A stretch of 64,000 nucleotides of DNA from JALYGK01 sp036259835. Lineage in GTDB: Bacteria > Actinomycetota > UBA4738. Shown here piece after piece: positions 1 through 8,129 of this stretch. Position numbers and translations under genes: made by a program. Position 1 is the first letter of the stretch. Every line of letters starts with the position of its first letter. The stretch covers positions 1-64,000 of the forward strand of contig DATABA010000128.1 in the NCBI GenBank assembly GCA_036259835.1. The letters are read 5' to 3'. The notes under the pieces are model-generated. The model was not told the DNA's origin. It did not search any database and was given only the letters and a program-made list of their open reading frames with translations.

Positions 1-1
1 T

Positions 2-1291
2 CGATCCGCCACCAGGGCGCTCGAGCGCGTAAAGGTTGCTGCTCGAAAGGCCGCAACAGCGCTTCGCGAGGCCGAACGCCGCCACGACGAGGCCGACCGA
101 GAGCTCCAGGCGAACCTCGCCGAGCAACAGCGACTCCGCGAGGAGGTCCAAGAGATGAAGTCGAAGGTGAAGGTCGCACAACGGGGCCTCGCTGCAGTTT
201 TGGGTGAGCCACTTCCCGACGATCCGGTCTCGGCTATCGACGCCCGTCTTGCCCAACTTCGAGATCTGGAGGTTCGCGAACGGCAGGCAACGGAGGAGGT
301 CGGCCACGCGACGGAAGCGCTGCTCCGGGCAGAGCAGGAGCGAGATCGCGCCGCGGCGCAGGTCGAGCGGCTGCGCGAGCGTTTGGTCGTTGATCGCGGC
401 GAGCTTCTTCGCCGTGCTGCGCGCGCCTTGGGTCATCCCGACAGCCGACTCGCGTTCCCGAGGCTTTCGCCCTCCGCAGGCGTTCGGCGCCTTCAGGAAT
501 TCGCGTCTGACCTGAGCCGGACGTTCCACGATCTGGCGGATGAGCTCCGAAAACGGGCAGAAGAGCGCTCCGGCGACGAACGTCGTCTTCTCGCCGAAGC
601 CAACGCCAGGGTCGCCGGCCTGGTCGAACCCGAGGCGGACCTCAAAGTCCTGGCGGCGTCAGTGAACGCGGCGTGCAGGAAGGCCACCGCCGACGTCGCG
701 ACGGCGAAGCAGCGAGCCGGTGACCTGGCCGATCGGCTCAAGCGGAAGGAAGAGCTCAGTAAGGGGGTCGCGAACCTTGAGGATCGAGCTCGACTGTTCA
801 AGACCTTGGCGAACGAGCTCCGCGCCGATCACCTCATCGCCTTTCTTCAGGCGGAGGCGCTCCAGACGCTGGCGGCGGCCGGGTCCGAACGGCTGGCCGG
901 GCTCTCGGAGGGCCGCTACCGGATGGCATTCCGCGATGACGAGTTCTTCGTGGTGGACACGTGGAACGGCGATGAGGAGCGGAGCGTCCGAACACTCTCG
1001 GGCGGCGAGACGTTCCTCGCCTCGCTGGCCCTCGCTCTCGCTTTGGCAAATCAGGTGCGGTCGCTCGCCGTGACCGATCGCGCCTCGCTGGACAGCCTGT
1101 TTCTCGACGAGGGCTTCGGGACGCTTGACCAGGAAACGCTCAGAACTGTGGTTGGAGCCATCGAGCAGCTCGCGGGCGATGGTCGACTCGTCGGGGTCAT
1201 CACCCATGTTCCGGAGTTGGCAGAGCAGTTCCCCCGGATCTCGGTTCAGAAATCGCCGCGCGGGAGCCGCCTGGAGCTCATCGCTTCGTAG
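2..1291 (+). CDS. sbcC: Exonuclease SbcC, C-terminal part (5' end outside window)
   Basis: The frame is open from base 2 with no stop, so the gene begins before the window and only about 429 C-terminal residues are seen. The first 250 residues are rich in Glu, Arg and Ala and look like coiled coil. They are followed by an ABC-type C-terminal lobe with signature LSGGE (about base 998), Walker B LFLDEGFGTLD (about base 1097) and the switch His in VITHVPEL. This is the SMC/Rad50-like arrangement of SbcC, the ATPase partner of the SbcD nuclease that processes hairpins and broken DNA ends in the cytoplasm. The gene ends 4 bases before the converging amidohydrolase. RecN or another SMC-like ATPase is less likely because of the FGTLD and ITHVPEL motifs. 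Confidence 0.87.
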   Translation, partial: RSATRALERVKVAARKAATALREAERRHDEADRELQANLAEQQRLREEVQEMKSKVKVAQRGLAAVLGEPLPDDPVSAIDARLAQLRDLEVRERQATEEVGHATEALLRAEQERDRAAAQVERLRERLVVDRGELLRRAARALGHPDSRLAFPRLSPSAGVRRLQEFASDLSRTFHDLADELRKRAEERSGDERRLLAEANARVAGLVEPEADLKVLAASVNAACRKATADVATAKQRAGDLADRLKRKEELSKGVANLEDRARLFKTLANELRADHLIAFLQAEALQTLAAAGSERLAGLSEGRYRMAFRDDEFFVVDTWNGDEERSVRTLSGGETFLASLALALALANQVRSLAVTDRASLDSLFLDEGFGTLDQETLRTVVGAIEQLAGDGRLVGVITHVPELAEQFPRISVQKSPRGSRLELIAS

Positions 1292-1295
1292 GTAA

Positions 1296-2807
1296 TTACG
1301 CGGCGTAAACGTCACGGCCGCGTGAAACCGTCAGGATCGGCCGCAGGTCCCGAATATCCGGTTCGGTCAGTGGGTCCACGTCGTAGGCCGCGAAGTCGGC
1401 CTGCGCGCCCGGTTGAAGCTCCCCCTTCTTGTCGTCGAGGTGCGCGAGCCGGGCACTCCCGATGGTGCACAGCCGAATGGCCTGCTCTCGAGTCATCCGC
1501 TGGACCGCGTCGTGGTGGGTCTCGAGCGCCCAAATCGCGTACATGGGATCGAGCGGAGTGATGGGCGAATCGGACCCGGCGCCGACTTCCACGCCACGGC
1601 CGAGAAGCGTTGCGAAGGGGTTCATGCGAGACGCTCGATCCCAGCCGAGCCGGCGGTCGTACAGCGCCCCTGCTGATCCCCATTCCGCGTCGAACGCGGG
1701 CTGCACGGAGATCGCCAGCCCGAGCGCTGCGGCGCGTTCGATCTGGTTCGAGCTCGGCATTTCGAAGTGCTCGATTCGATGCCTCCGAGCCCGGAAATGC
1801 CGGCGCTGCCTGGAGTCGAGCGTTCGATACACGCGTTCCCAAACGCGGATGGCTTGTTCGATCGCGGCGTCCCCAATCGCGTGAACTCCGACCTGCAGTC
1901 CCCCGAGATGGGCGTTATGAAAGAACTCCGCCAGTTCGTCCTCGTCGCGATACAGAACTCCGGTTCCCGCCACATCGGCGTACGGCTCGGACACAGCAGC
2001 CGTCCGGGCTCCGAGGGAGCCGTCCAGGAAAAAGTCCCCGCCGATGCACTCCAGCCCCGCGTCGATGACGAATGGGATGTCCATGTCGGCGACGTAGGGC
2101 ACCACATCGACCGGTAGCTGAGATCGGTGGTCCAAGAGCGCTTCGATGTCGCCGTGGCCGCTCCACGCTGGGATCGCCATCTCGTGAACGCACGTGACGC
2201 CCCGCGACGCTGCAAGACCCGCGGCTTCGAGCTGCAACTCGCGAAGCTCATGTGGACTGAGGTTTGCGTGGAACCAGTGCTGGAGGCGGCTGTTGGCCTC
2301 CTGGGCGACCACGCCGGTGGGCGTTCCATCGGCGCCGACTTGAACGCCCCGCTCCTCCTGAGCCCGCGATTCCTTCAGCGCCGCGGTGTTGGCCAGTGAG
2401 ATGTGGCCGTCCGCGCGGACCAGGACGATGGGAACGTCGGCGATGTCGTCGAGCTGATTCAAGGTCGGGAGATCCGGCTTCTCCCAGTGGCTCTCGTCGA
2501 ATCCCTGCGCAAATATGCGTGTCGGGTTGTGCGTGACCTCCTCGGCGACCAGGCCCAGCAGTTCGTCGGCTGAGCGCGCCCGTTCGAGGGGAATACCGAC
2601 CGCAGAAAGTCCTGTGCCCGTGAGATGGACGTGTGTGTCGATGAAGCCGGGGATGATTGTGGCGCCGGGAAGTTCGACCACGCGGTCGGCATGGGGAGGA
2701 GCGCCGCTCCCGACTCGCTCGACATGCCGCTCATCGACCAGCAGCCACTCCCCCATGGCCGGGTGGCCCAGGGTGTAGACGCTCGACGCGCGATAGAGAG
2801 TTTTCAC
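1296..2807 (-). CDS. Amidohydrolase, YtcJ-like
   Basis: A 503-residue cytoplasmic metal-dependent hydrolase of the amidohydrolase superfamily, YtcJ/exoenzyme-regulator branch. The N-terminal beta-sandwich leads into the first metal motif DTHVHLTG (His59 and His61). Later metal or active-site motifs are GVHAIGDAA, RIEHFEM and the Asp in GAGSDSPI, all in family order. The end of the protein returns to the sandwich domain (ADFAAYDVDPLTEPD). Family members hydrolyse amide or cyclic C-N bonds, but the substrate cannot be read from sequence. Start is GTG at 2807. It converges on sbcC and has no obvious operon partner. Confidence 0.85.
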   Translation of the reverse strand: MKTLYRASSVYTLGHPAMGEWLLVDERHVERVGSGAPPHADRVVELPGATIIPGFIDTHVHLTGTGLSAVGIPLERARSADELLGLVAEEVTHNPTRIFAQGFDESHWEKPDLPTLNQLDDIADVPIVLVRADGHISLANTAALKESRAQEERGVQVGADGTPTGVVAQEANSRLQHWFHANLSPHELRELQLEAAGLAASRGVTCVHEMAIPAWSGHGDIEALLDHRSQLPVDVVPYVADMDIPFVIDAGLECIGGDFFLDGSLGARTAAVSEPYADVAGTGVLYRDEDELAEFFHNAHLGGLQVGVHAIGDAAIEQAIRVWERVYRTLDSRQRRHFRARRHRIEHFEMPSSNQIERAAALGLAISVQPAFDAEWGSAGALYDRRLGWDRASRMNPFATLLGRGVEVGAGSDSPITPLDPMYAIWALETHHDAVQRMTREQAIRLCTIGSARLAHLDDKKGELQPGAQADFAAYDVDPLTEPDIRDLRPILTVSRGRDVYAA

Positions 2808-2848
2808 GCTACATTTTTCTCATTCACTGGCCCGGACGGTTGAGTTCG

Positions 2849-3019
2849 ATGCCGAATCATTCCACAAGGAGGCATGCCGTTCGCGGCTGGGCCTTCGTCT
2901 GTTTGGTCGTGCCTCTCATTCTGGCTGGATGCACTACTGATCGCTCTCGTGCCCGGGAATGCGAAGCGGACTCGGGGAGAGCTTCTTCCGAGAATACGGT
3001 GGTCCTTCCGGACTTTTAG
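2849..3019 (+). CDS. Possible small lipoprotein (56 aa), maybe degraded
   Basis: A short frame starting at ATG 2849 encodes a basic N-terminus, a hydrophobic stretch and a good lipobox LILAGC, then a short Ser/Asp/Glu-rich tail ending at a TAG (3017-3019). The same frame stays open for a further 34 plausible residues (GCSKADAERSLEKLPLEF and on) up to a TGA at 3122-3124, overlapping the 3' end of the converging yjbQ gene. No ribosome binding site lies at a good distance; AAGGAGG at 2865-2871 is inside the frame. It could be a real small lipoprotein, a longer one broken by an amber codon, or chance. This frame fills most of the otherwise empty stretch 2808-3104. Confidence 0.3.
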   Translation: MPNHSTRRHAVRGWAFVCLVVPLILAGCTTDRSRARECEADSGRASSENTVVLPDF

Positions 3020-3104
3020 GGGTGCTCAAAGGCTGATGCAGAACGGTCGTTGGAGAAGCTCCCCCTCGAGTTCCAAATCGATCCTCAGGCAGGTCCCGTT
3101 GCGC

Positions 3105-3509
3105 TCAGCCTTCCAGGAGCGTGAGGCGAACGGTTCGGCGGTTGTTTTCGCGGTTGGGGTCGACGACCACGACGCTCTGCCAGGTTCCGAGGACAAGGTG
3201 GCCGCCGTCGACCGGCAGAACCAACGACGGGCTCATGAACGCCGGGAGAAGGTGGTCCGCACCGTGACCCTTCGAACCATGACGGTGGCGGTACCGATCG
3301 TCCCTCGGAAGCAGCTGGTCGATGACCTCGACCAGGTCCTCATCCGATCCTGACCCCGTTTCCATGAGTGCGAGGCCCGCTGTGGCGTGCGGGAGGAAGA
3401 CGTGAGCCAGCCCGTCACGTCCGTCGTCCTCGGCGAACTGGCGAACCTCATCCGTGATGTCGGTGACGAGCCGCCCCTTGGTATCGACCTCGAACTCGGC
3501 GCCTCTCAT
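3105..3509 (-). CDS. yjbQ: YjbQ family protein (UPF0047)
   Basis: A 134-residue protein of the YjbQ/UPF0047 family, assigned in the literature as secondary thiamine-phosphate synthase, although its physiological role is debated. The family motifs are present: HVFLPHATAGL, HLLPAFMSPSL and the C-terminal HLVLGTWQSVVVVD. The conserved histidines probably bind metal or phosphate. The ATG at 3509 overlaps the stop of kamA by four bases (ATGA), so the two are translationally coupled. An upstream in-frame start at 3548 would lie inside kamA and lacks family similarity. Confidence 0.85.
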   Translation of the reverse strand: MRGAEFEVDTKGRLVTDITDEVRQFAEDDGRDGLAHVFLPHATAGLALMETGSGSDEDLVEVIDQLLPRDDRYRHRHGSKGHGADHLLPAFMSPSLVLPVDGGHLVLGTWQSVVVVDPNRENNRRTVRLTLLEG

Positions 3510-4942
3510 CGCGCCGCGACGAGTCCCTCCGTGCGCTCGCGCCACCACTGTTGACCCGATTCGGAGAGCGTGTAGATGGGGTCGTAGTAGGGGTAGCGGC
3601 GGGTCAGCTCGGTCTCATCGTCCTCGATGCCGGTCCGGTAGTTCTTCGTCCAGTACGAGATCCCGTGGTCGCGGTCGTACTCCTCAACCTGGTGGACCCA
3701 CCGCTTTCCGACGAAGGGGACGTCGCACACGATCCGCGGCGTGGCGAACCCCGGGAGGTACCCCATGATGGCGTGCTGCAGCTCCTGGGCCTCCCACACC
3801 GCGACCCGCCAGTGCTCGGCGTTCGGGATCATGTCGCACATGTAGAAGTAGTACGGCATGATTCGGCACTGATCCAGGAGCGTGAAGCAGAGCTCCAGAA
3901 GATCATTCGGTGTCGTGTTCACTCCTCGGAGCAGCACTCCCTGGTTGCGCACGTCTCGGAAACCGAAGTCGAAAAATGACCGCGCCGCCTTTGCAACCAG
4001 TGGCGTCAGCTGGTTGGCGTGATTCACGTGTGTGTGAACGGCGATGTCGACCCCCCGTTCCCGCGCCTTCGCGCCGAGGCGCTCCATCCCCTCCAGAACC
4101 TCGCTCTGAAGGAAGTGCTGTGGAAGGCCCATCAGCGCCTTGGTGGCGAGCCGGATGTCCCGGATGTTCGGGATGTCCATCAGTGAAGAGACGAACTCCT
4201 CCAGCCGCCTCATCGGCATGTTCGCCACGTCGCCGCCCGACACGACGACGTCACGAACCGACGGCGTTGCTCGGAGATACTCGAGCATCTTCTCCAGCCG
4301 GGCGTCCGGCTTCATCTCGAACTTGTACTTCGCGATGGTCGGCGTGCTGGTTCCGACCAGGTCCATGCGCGTGCAGTGGCCGCAGTACTGCGGACACGTG
4401 GGAAGGATTTCCGCGAGCACCTTCGTCGGATAGCGATGCGTCAGGCCCTCAACCGCCCACATGTCCGCTTCGTGCAGGCTGTCCCGCGACGCGTAGGGGT
4501 GGCTGGGCCACTCGACCTCACGATCGGAGAACGCCGGAGCCATGTACCGCCTGACCGGATCGGCGTAGAGGTCGCGCTCGTTCATGGTGTTGATCATCTG
4601 GGGCGGGATGAGCATGGACATCGTTGCCCGCTCCGCCATGTCACGATGGATGTCCGCCGCCAACTCGTCGGTCAAGTGCTCCCCCAATGCCTCCTTCAGC
4701 TCCTTGAGGTTCTTGACCGTGTGCGCCCGCTGCCACTGAGCGCTCTCCCACTGCTCTTGCCTGACGTCGCGGTAGGCGGCGAAGCGCGTCCAGTCCGGTT
4801 CGACGAACTCGCGGGCGAGCGGATACTGGAAGGGCTGGCGGGCGGCGTGCGCCTTCGGTTCGCGATGAGACGGGCGATCCTTGTTTCGGTCCAGCTTCTG
4901 GGTTGTGAACGTTTCGGTCCGAATCTGACGCTCGACGCGCAA
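3506..4942 (-). CDS. kamA: KamA family radical SAM aminomutase (lysine 2,3-aminomutase-like)
   Basis: Radical SAM, PLP-dependent enzyme that shifts an amino group between C2 and C3 of an amino acid, here probably lysine or glutamate. The 4Fe-4S motif is CPQYCGHC (Cys183, Cys187, Cys190 from the chosen start), followed by VVVSGGDVANMP. The PLP lysine is probably Lys413 in CDVPFVGK. Clostridial enzymes have a glycine-rich loop there with seven residues from Asp to Lys; here it is six and not glycine-rich. The start is uncertain: an ATG at 5065 would overlap the divergent Lrp start and lie upstream of a promoter-like pair (TTGCGG 5009-5004, TAATCT 4986-4981). I chose TTG 4942, preceded by GGGGGG. 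It is coupled to yjbQ and divergent from an Lrp-type regulator that may control it. Confidence 0.85.
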   Translation of the reverse strand: MRVERQIRTETFTTQKLDRNKDRPSHREPKAHAARQPFQYPLAREFVEPDWTRFAAYRDVRQEQWESAQWQRAHTVKNLKELKEALGEHLTDELAADIHRDMAERATMSMLIPPQMINTMNERDLYADPVRRYMAPAFSDREVEWPSHPYASRDSLHEADMWAVEGLTHRYPTKVLAEILPTCPQYCGHCTRMDLVGTSTPTIAKYKFEMKPDARLEKMLEYLRATPSVRDVVVSGGDVANMPMRRLEEFVSSLMDIPNIRDIRLATKALMGLPQHFLQSEVLEGMERLGAKARERGVDIAVHTHVNHANQLTPLVAKAARSFFDFGFRDVRNQGVLLRGVNTTPNDLLELCFTLLDQCRIMPYYFYMCDMIPNAEHWRVAVWEAQELQHAIMGYLPGFATPRIVCDVPFVGKRWVHQVEEYDRDHGISYWTKNYRTGIEDDETELTRRYPYYDPIYTLSESGQQWWRERTEGLVAAR

Positions 4943-4980
4943 AGCTCGCCCCCCGGTCGGATGATGAACGGTAAGAACAG

Positions 4981-5009
4981 AGATTACGCCGCCTCTGTCC
5001 GGGCCGCAA
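4981..5009 (-). promoter_or_regulatory. Putative kamA-yjbQ promoter
   Basis: On the minus strand TTGCGG (5009-5004) and TAATCT (4986-4981) are separated by exactly 17 bases. Transcription would begin near 4974, which supports a kamA start downstream of that point and argues against the ATG at 5065. Confidence 0.4.
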
Positions 5010-5028
5010 GCCAAGAACCCGAAGGATC

Positions 5029-5057
5029 TTCGGATATCGCCTTCGCGAGCGTATGAT
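5029..5057 (+). promoter_or_regulatory. Putative leaderless promoter of the Lrp/AsnC gene
   Basis: TTCGGA (5029-5034), a 17-base spacer, then TATGAT (5052-5057), six bases before the ATG at 5064. No ribosome binding site lies in between, so the mRNA probably starts at or next to the ATG. Confidence 0.45.
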
Positions 5058-5063
5058 CCGAGC

Positions 5064-5504
5064 ATGAATGAGCGCGATCTGGCCATTCTCAAAGCGCTCC
5101 AGGGGGACGGGCGGGCCACCTTCGCCGAGATCGGTAAGGCCGTCGGACTGGCCCCTTCGACCGTGCACGACCGGATGCGGAGGCTCGAGGAGAGCGGAAC
5201 GATTCGCGGCTATCGCGCCGTCGTGAACCCCGAGGCGCTCGGGCTGTTCGTCACAGCGCTGATCTCCGTGACACCGCTCGATCCCAAGCAACCCGATGAT
5301 CTCCCCGAGCGGGTCGTGGAGTTCCCGGAGGTCGAGGACTGTTATTCAGTCGCCGGCGCGGAGAGCTACATCCTGAAGGTGAGGACGGGGACGACCTCGG
5401 ATCTCGAGGACCTCATACGCCGGCTTCGCGAAAAGGCGGGCATGCAGACCCGGACGACCGTTGTGCTCTCTACTCCGTTCGAGCACCGCCCGATCGGCGG
5501 CTGA
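5064..5504 (+). CDS. Lrp/AsnC family transcriptional regulator
   Basis: A 146-residue regulator. The N-terminal winged helix covers about residues 1-60 (RDLAILKALQGDGR, then recognition helix LAPSTVHDRMRRLEESGTI). It is followed by a RAM/AsnC effector domain with the typical strands YRAVVNPEALG, VEDCYSVAGAESYILKV and TTVVLSTPFE. Such proteins form dimers to octamers and sense amino acids. It lies divergent from kamA with only about 120 bases between the starts, so control of the aminomutase operon by lysine or a related amino acid is a reasonable inference. Confidence 0.92.
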   Translation: MNERDLAILKALQGDGRATFAEIGKAVGLAPSTVHDRMRRLEESGTIRGYRAVVNPEALGLFVTALISVTPLDPKQPDDLPERVVEFPEVEDCYSVAGAESYILKVRTGTTSDLEDLIRRLREKAGMQTRTTVVLSTPFEHRPIGG

Positions 5505-5532
5505 TCTCTTCCTGAGGTTCGGCTGGCGCGCG

Positions 5533-6087
5533 CTAGCGAGACGTTTGGATGTGCAAGGCCCAGGACGCGTCCTGCATCTCACTCGCGCCCTCTTGGTCCC
5601 GCCACAGTCCGGTCACCAAGAGGTAGTAGTGACGCCGAGGGGCCAAGACCGTGAAGCTGAAGTCCCAGGCCACACCGTCGGCCAGGCGAACTCGGCGGCG
5701 TTTGTAAGTGAGGTTCTCTCCCGTCCCGGTAACGAAGCCGTAGCGATCCGTCTTCCTCCATGCTTCGATCAAGAGGTCTGCGGGACGCTGTGACTTGAGG
5801 ATCCGAATCGTGACCCGTGTCGCGGGTTCTACGACGTCGACCTTCGGGAATTGGGGGAACCCGTCGCGGCAACCCGTCGCGAAGGTTCCGTCCGGGAATC
5901 GAGTGGTCCAGCAACCGGACCAATGCCGCCCGCGTTGCAGCGTCTCGCCGTTCGCAAGAAGCACCGTTTGGGGAGTCACATGGTCGTGGGCGAATGCGGG
6001 AGCGGCACCGGAAGATACGCCGAGTGCCATCACGATGAGAAGAAGCAGGCGTGTCGGCGTCGCGTTCGAGACTGTGGGAGCCCGCAT
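5533..6087 (-). CDS. Secreted protein of unknown function
   Basis: About 184 residues. ATG 6087 gives a classical signal peptide: basic start, hydrophobic LLLLIVMALGV core and APAFAHD cleavage region. The mature part has two cysteines close together (WSGCWTTRFPDGTFATGC) that could form a disulphide, then beta-rich sequence with aromatic residues (YYLLVTGLW). I recognise no family; a small beta-sandwich outside the cell is plausible. It is divergent from the nuclease gene at 6105, and the two starts are only 17 bases apart. A longer start at 6120 would put residues ahead of the signal peptide. Confidence 0.6.
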   Translation of the reverse strand: MRAPTVSNATPTRLLLLIVMALGVSSGAAPAFAHDHVTPQTVLLANGETLQRGRHWSGCWTTRFPDGTFATGCRDGFPQFPKVDVVEPATRVTIRILKSQRPADLLIEAWRKTDRYGFVTGTGENLTYKRRRVRLADGVAWDFSFTVLAPRRHYYLLVTGLWRDQEGASEMQDASWALHIQTSR

Positions 6088-6104
6088 GATTGGAGGCCGA
6101 CCAT

Positions 6105-6632
6105 ATGGAATCGGCATCAAGTGGTCAATGCGTCTTGCGCATTAGGTCTTTGGGGAGTTGGGTCTTCACGGCTCTCGTCCTTTTGCACGCGTGCGCCATG
6201 CCGGCTTCGCACTCACCGGGCGGGGCACAACGGGTTCGTCTGATCGAGGTGACCGACGGTGACACCGTCCGCGTCCTGTATCGCGGCCGCGAAGAACGGG
6301 TCAGGTTGATCGGCATCGACACACCCGAAGTCCCGTGGTACGGAGGTTTCGGCGAGTGCTTCGGCGTGGAAGCCGCACGGTATGCGAAACGTCGGTTGGA
6401 GGGGCGAGTCGTTCGATTGGAATTCGGACCGGATCGCCGGGACCGATACGGTCGGCTACTGGCATACATCTACGTGCGGGATGAGCTGTTCAATCTCACG
6501 CTGGTGAGGCTCGGGTACGCTGCCGCCGATCCGGTGTCTCCGAACACGCGGCTCGCTCCGCTGTTCGCGCAGGCCGAGGCGAGGGCTCGAGCGGCGCGAG
6601 TGGGATTGTGGTCCCGTTGCCGCTTCGGGTAA
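6105..6632 (+). CDS. Thermonuclease-family lipoprotein (SNase domain)
   Basis: A 175-residue extracellular nuclease. The N-terminus has a hydrophobic stretch (WVFTALVLLHAC) whose cysteine could be lipidated. The SNase domain follows with motif DGDTVRV, then RVRLIGIDTPE (catalytic Arg, calcium-binding Asp and general-base Glu) and DRYGRLLAYIYV (second catalytic Arg). These are the residues needed for calcium-dependent hydrolysis of DNA or RNA, so it should be active. ATG 6105 is chosen because TGGAGG sits nine bases upstream. A cell-surface nutrient or defence role is possible. Confidence 0.85.
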   Translation: MESASSGQCVLRIRSLGSWVFTALVLLHACAMPASHSPGGAQRVRLIEVTDGDTVRVLYRGREERVRLIGIDTPEVPWYGGFGECFGVEAARYAKRRLEGRVVRLEFGPDRRDRYGRLLAYIYVRDELFNLTLVRLGYAAADPVSPNTRLAPLFAQAEARARAARVGLWSRCRFG

Positions 6633-6706
6633 GGGATGTTCCCTTCCGGTTCGGACCGTGGTCTAAGTGGGCGGTACCCTCCTACCGCGCAGAAGGAGTT
6701 CAGGAC

Positions 6707-7564
6707 ATGAAGCGGTGTCTGTCCGTATTGGTTCTGTTGTCGGCGATGACGTCTGCCTGCGCCGGAGCCGAAAGCGGCCAGCCCCCTCCCCAGCCGACCA
6801 GCTCGCCACCGACCGAGTCCCTCTCCCCCTCTCCCTCTCCTTCTCCGGAGCCCACAGCCTCGCCCTCCCCGACGCGCCGGGTCACCTTCGAACTCTGGTT
6901 CGCGAAGAACGGAAGGCTGTTCCCGACGAAACGAACGGCCGCGTTTCAGCCGGCCGTTGCTCGACTCGCGCTTACAGCTCTCTTTCGAGGTCCTTCAGCC
7001 CGCGAGCGCCGCGCGGGCGTCGAGTCCGTGCTTCCAGATGGCACTGCCCTGCGGGGCATCAATCTCGCGAACGGCACGGCCACCGTGGATCTGAGCCGCG
7101 AGATCTCGGGAACCAGTGGCGAGGAGGAGCTTCGGCTCGCCTTGGCCCAGGTCGTCTACACGGTCACGCAGTTCCGCACGGTTAAAGCGGTCCGGTTCGA
7201 GTTCGAAGGCCGGTCCATCGGCCCGCGATCACAAACGCGCCGCATCCACGCCGATCTCCTCCCGGCAATCGTGGTCGAATCGCCCACCATCGGAGCGTCC
7301 GTGTCGAGTCCCGTCGTGGTGAAGGGGACGGCGAACGTGTTCGAGGCAACGGTGAGCCTGCGGATCCTCGACTCGCAGGGGCGAGAGATCGCGAGGACCT
7401 TCACCACGGCCACCTGTGGAACCGGCTGCCGAGGACGCTATTCGAAGTCGGTACGGTTCTCCGTCTCCAGTGAGCAACCCGGGACGATCCAGGTTTTCGA
7501 GGAGTCCGCCGAGAACGGACAGCCGATCAACGTGGTCAGGATCCCGGTGACGCTCCGCCCGTAG
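6707..7564 (+). CDS. GerMN and Gmad2 domain lipoprotein
   Basis: A 285-residue exported protein. The signal sequence ends at a Cys (MTSACAG), followed by a Pro/Ser-rich linker (residues about 25-60, repeated SPSP units). A GerMN domain (about 65-165) contains LTALFRGPSARE and GTATVDLSREI. The C-terminal Gmad2 domain (about 180-285) starts with IVVESPTIGASVSSPVVVKGTA. In spore formers GerM helps spore assembly, but non-sporulating actinobacteria carry GerMN lipoproteins in other settings (LpqB-like), so no sporulation role should be read from it. A good ribosome binding site (AGAAGGAG, 6691-6698) sets the start. Its 3' end overlaps the next, converging gene by 29 bases. Confidence 0.8.
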   Translation: MKRCLSVLVLLSAMTSACAGAESGQPPPQPTSSPPTESLSPSPSPSPEPTASPSPTRRVTFELWFAKNGRLFPTKRTAAFQPAVARLALTALFRGPSARERRAGVESVLPDGTALRGINLANGTATVDLSREISGTSGEEELRLALAQVVYTVTQFRTVKAVRFEFEGRSIGPRSQTRRIHADLLPAIVVESPTIGASVSSPVVVKGTANVFEATVSLRILDSQGREIARTFTTATCGTGCRGRYSKSVRFSVSSEQPGTIQVFEESAENGQPINVVRIPVTLRP

Positions 7565-8120
7565 TACCGCTCCGAAGCTGGGCGCACGTCGGCGACTCCT
7601 CGAACGCCTGCCGAATCTCCTCTGACTGCGCGCGGTTCCTCAGCTCCTGGCCGAGTCCGCTCAACGACTGTCCGATCTGGCCGCCGATCTGTTGTGCGCC
7701 CGCCCGGAATCCGGCGGGGTCGGTAGGCAGCTGCGCCACCTCGTTCCGCGCGTTCTCGAAGCTCGTCTTGGCGCTCTGCGCCGCAGCCTTGATCTGGGAC
7801 GCCGCCTGCTGGCCCCCTTCGACTTCGGGCACCCCGGCCGCGTCGACCGAGCTGAGAAGCTTGTCCGTGTCCTGGATCACCGAGTCGAGGAAGATCTGCA
7901 GCTGTTCCTTACCCTCCGCTGGTGTCGACTGCGGATTGAGCGATTGGGTCAGCGTCTGATTTCGCGCTTGAATGTCCTGGACCCATGTGCTGAACGCCGT
8001 GCAGATGCTCGAGGCGTACGCCTGGGCGGCGTCTCCACCGCCATCTCCATCCCCGCACGCTCCAAGGAACAGGCCCGCCGCCAAAACAACTGAAGCCGCC
8101 TTCGCTCTCGCTCGAAACAC
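7536..8120 (-). CDS. Lipoprotein of unknown function
   Basis: A 194-residue lipoprotein with a clear lipobox (LFLGACGDGD) after a hydrophobic signal. The mature part is Gln/Ala-rich and predicted alpha-helical (IKAAAQSAKTSFENARNEVA, then RAGAQQIGGQIGQSLSGLG), possibly a helical bundle on the outer face of the membrane. Two cysteines (SSICTAF and ESPTCAQL) could form a disulphide. AGGAGG lies upstream of the GTG start at 8120, and the gene follows the acyl-CoA dehydrogenase by 9 bases. No family is recognised. Confidence 0.65.
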   Translation of the reverse strand: MFRARAKAASVVLAAGLFLGACGDGDGGGDAAQAYASSICTAFSTWVQDIQARNQTLTQSLNPQSTPAEGKEQLQIFLDSVIQDTDKLLSSVDAAGVPEVEGGQQAASQIKAAAQSAKTSFENARNEVAQLPTDPAGFRAGAQQIGGQIGQSLSGLGQELRNRAQSEEIRQAFEESPTCAQLRSGTTGGASPGS

Positions 8121-8129
8121 GTATTCCTC

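Noticed and set aside
4943..5065. KamA start at ATG 5065
   Set aside because: It would overlap the divergent Lrp start codon and lie upstream of the likely promoter; the added residues do not resemble the family.
6780..6890. Pro/Ser-rich low-complexity run as a separate repeat element
   Set aside because: It is a coding linker of the GerMN lipoprotein.
6707..7564. Evidence for sporulation from the GerMN domain
   Set aside because: GerMN domains occur in lipoproteins of non-sporulating actinobacteria, and no other sporulation gene is seen.
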